Positions 32,469-32,919 of a stretch of 32,919 nucleotides of DNA are shown piece by piece. The DNA comes from a virus. The notes under the pieces were generated by a model that searched no databases, had not been told where the DNA came from, and saw only the letters and a list, made by a program, of their open reading frames with translations. Location: IMG/VR virus record IMGVR_UViG_3300044695_003509, positions 1 to 32,919 of that record; one strand, written 5' to 3'. Numbering within the stretch: position 1 is the first letter of the stretch; each line of letters opens with the position of its first letter. The position numbers and the translations under genes are program-made.

Positions 32469-32899
32469 CAAACCTAATAGACATACTAAGTGAAGCAGAG
32501 GTAGCAAAATGTCCTGCACCTACTCAAAACATCGAACTTAACCTTCAGAACAGACAGAAGGCAATTAACGAATATGGATACGGACCATTAAATCCAAATG
32601 AACCTAATGAGAAGTTTTGGCAGGCTAAAGTTGATATGTGGAAGCTTGATTCTGCAGAAGAAGCTAAGAAGTCACTTTGCGGTAATTGTGCAGCATTTGA
32701 TATAACAAAAAAGACTTTGGACTGTATTGCAAAAGGAATAGGTGACGATGAAGGTTCTGAAGATCCTTTCGATGTTATTGAAGCCGGACAGTTAGGTTAT
32801 TGCAGGTTCTTAAAGTTCAAATGTGCAGCTGCTAGAACTTGTGATGCTTGGGTTGTTGGTGGTCCAATAACAGACGAAAAAAATGATAAACAAGCTTAA
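32465..32899 (+). CDS. Cys-rich phage protein, unknown
   Basis: A 144-residue protein. ATG 32465 is preferred because it gives the ATGA overlap seen elsewhere here; an ATG at 32450 would overlap the previous gene further. The N-terminus NLIDILSEAEV again has the hydrophobic-x-E pattern. The rest contains seven cysteines (C16, C72, C75, C87, C113, C120, C126) in the conserved frame LCGNCAAFD, LDCIAKG, EAGQLGYC and KCAAARTCDAWVVGGP, which I recognise from uncharacterised proteins of T4-like and other environmental phages. Metal or iron-sulphur binding is possible. Function unknown. Confidence 0.68.
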   Translation: MTNLIDILSEAEVAKCPAPTQNIELNLQNRQKAINEYGYGPLNPNEPNEKFWQAKVDMWKLDSAEEAKKSLCGNCAAFDITKKTLDCIAKGIGDDEGSEDPFDVIEAGQLGYCRFLKFKCAAARTCDAWVVGGPITDEKNDKQA

Positions 32900-32919
32900 A
32901 GAATGGTTTAACCATTTAA
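32883..32919 (+). CDS. Start of the next gene (partial)
   Basis: ATG 32883 opens a frame reading MINKLKEWFNHL that is still open at the window edge. It overlaps the preceding gene by 17 bases, similar to the 20-base overlap at 7648-7667. Only 12 residues are visible, so it could be a real gene or chance. Confidence 0.4.
   Translation, partial: MINKLKEWFNHL

Overview
This window is a stretch of the genome of a large tailed phage with a contractile, T4-like tail. It carries recognisable T4-type genes: baseplate wedge gp25 and gp6, a gp5-like spike/hub protein, a gp55-like late sigma factor, a TOPRIM primase and a Seg-like GIY-YIG endonuclease. All convincing protein genes are on the + strand, densely packed and often overlapping by a few bases. 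Host prediction is inference: the DNA is AT-rich, Shine-Dalgarno sites are almost absent, and four starts are preceded by TTTG-like boxes exactly 20 nt from TAnnTTT-like boxes, the promoter form of Bacteroidota. I therefore suggest a Bacteroidota (Flavobacterium-like) host.

Layout. 1-406: tail end of an upstream gene, three tRNA genes (Gln-TTG, a CAT tRNA, Arg-TCT) and a strong intrinsic terminator. 407-4119: a long trimeric-type fibre protein with SHAEG repeats, followed 8 nt later by a glycosyltransferase that looks like the autotransporter heptosyltransferase (BAHT/TibC/Aah) family. 4139-6578: small virion-like or unknown proteins, including a 50-residue basic protein, an acidic 278-residue protein and a G-rich spacer. 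6592-8382: HD-domain hydrolase, small membrane protein, late sigma factor. 8420-22323: baseplate and tail structural block (gp5-like, gp25, gp6, a DNRLRE-like protein, a 1526-residue protein with a LamG-like domain, and a paralogous pair). 22328-24512: GIY-YIG endonuclease, primase, RecB/Cas4-type nuclease. 24526-32919: mixed block with a zinc metallopeptidase, a possible ADP-ribosyltransferase, a calcineurin-like phosphoesterase, and many small Cys- or Lys-rich phage proteins of unknown function.

Regulation. Twelve starts are preceded by a copy of CTATTTATA or a one-base variant, mostly 2-6 nt from the ATG, and the window also encodes the gp55-like sigma factor that could read it. Primase, phosphoesterase and two unknown genes carry host-type promoters instead. 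This suggests a split between early/middle and late classes, with very short or absent mRNA leaders in both.

Most interesting points: the fibre-glycosyltransferase pair (a possible phage tail-fibre glycosylation system built from an autotransporter-adhesin enzyme); the CTATTTATA late-promoter set; a recurrent N-terminal hydrophobic-x-E segment in late proteins that resembles T4 capsid-targeting peptides; and a canonical G-quadruplex motif in a noncoding gap.
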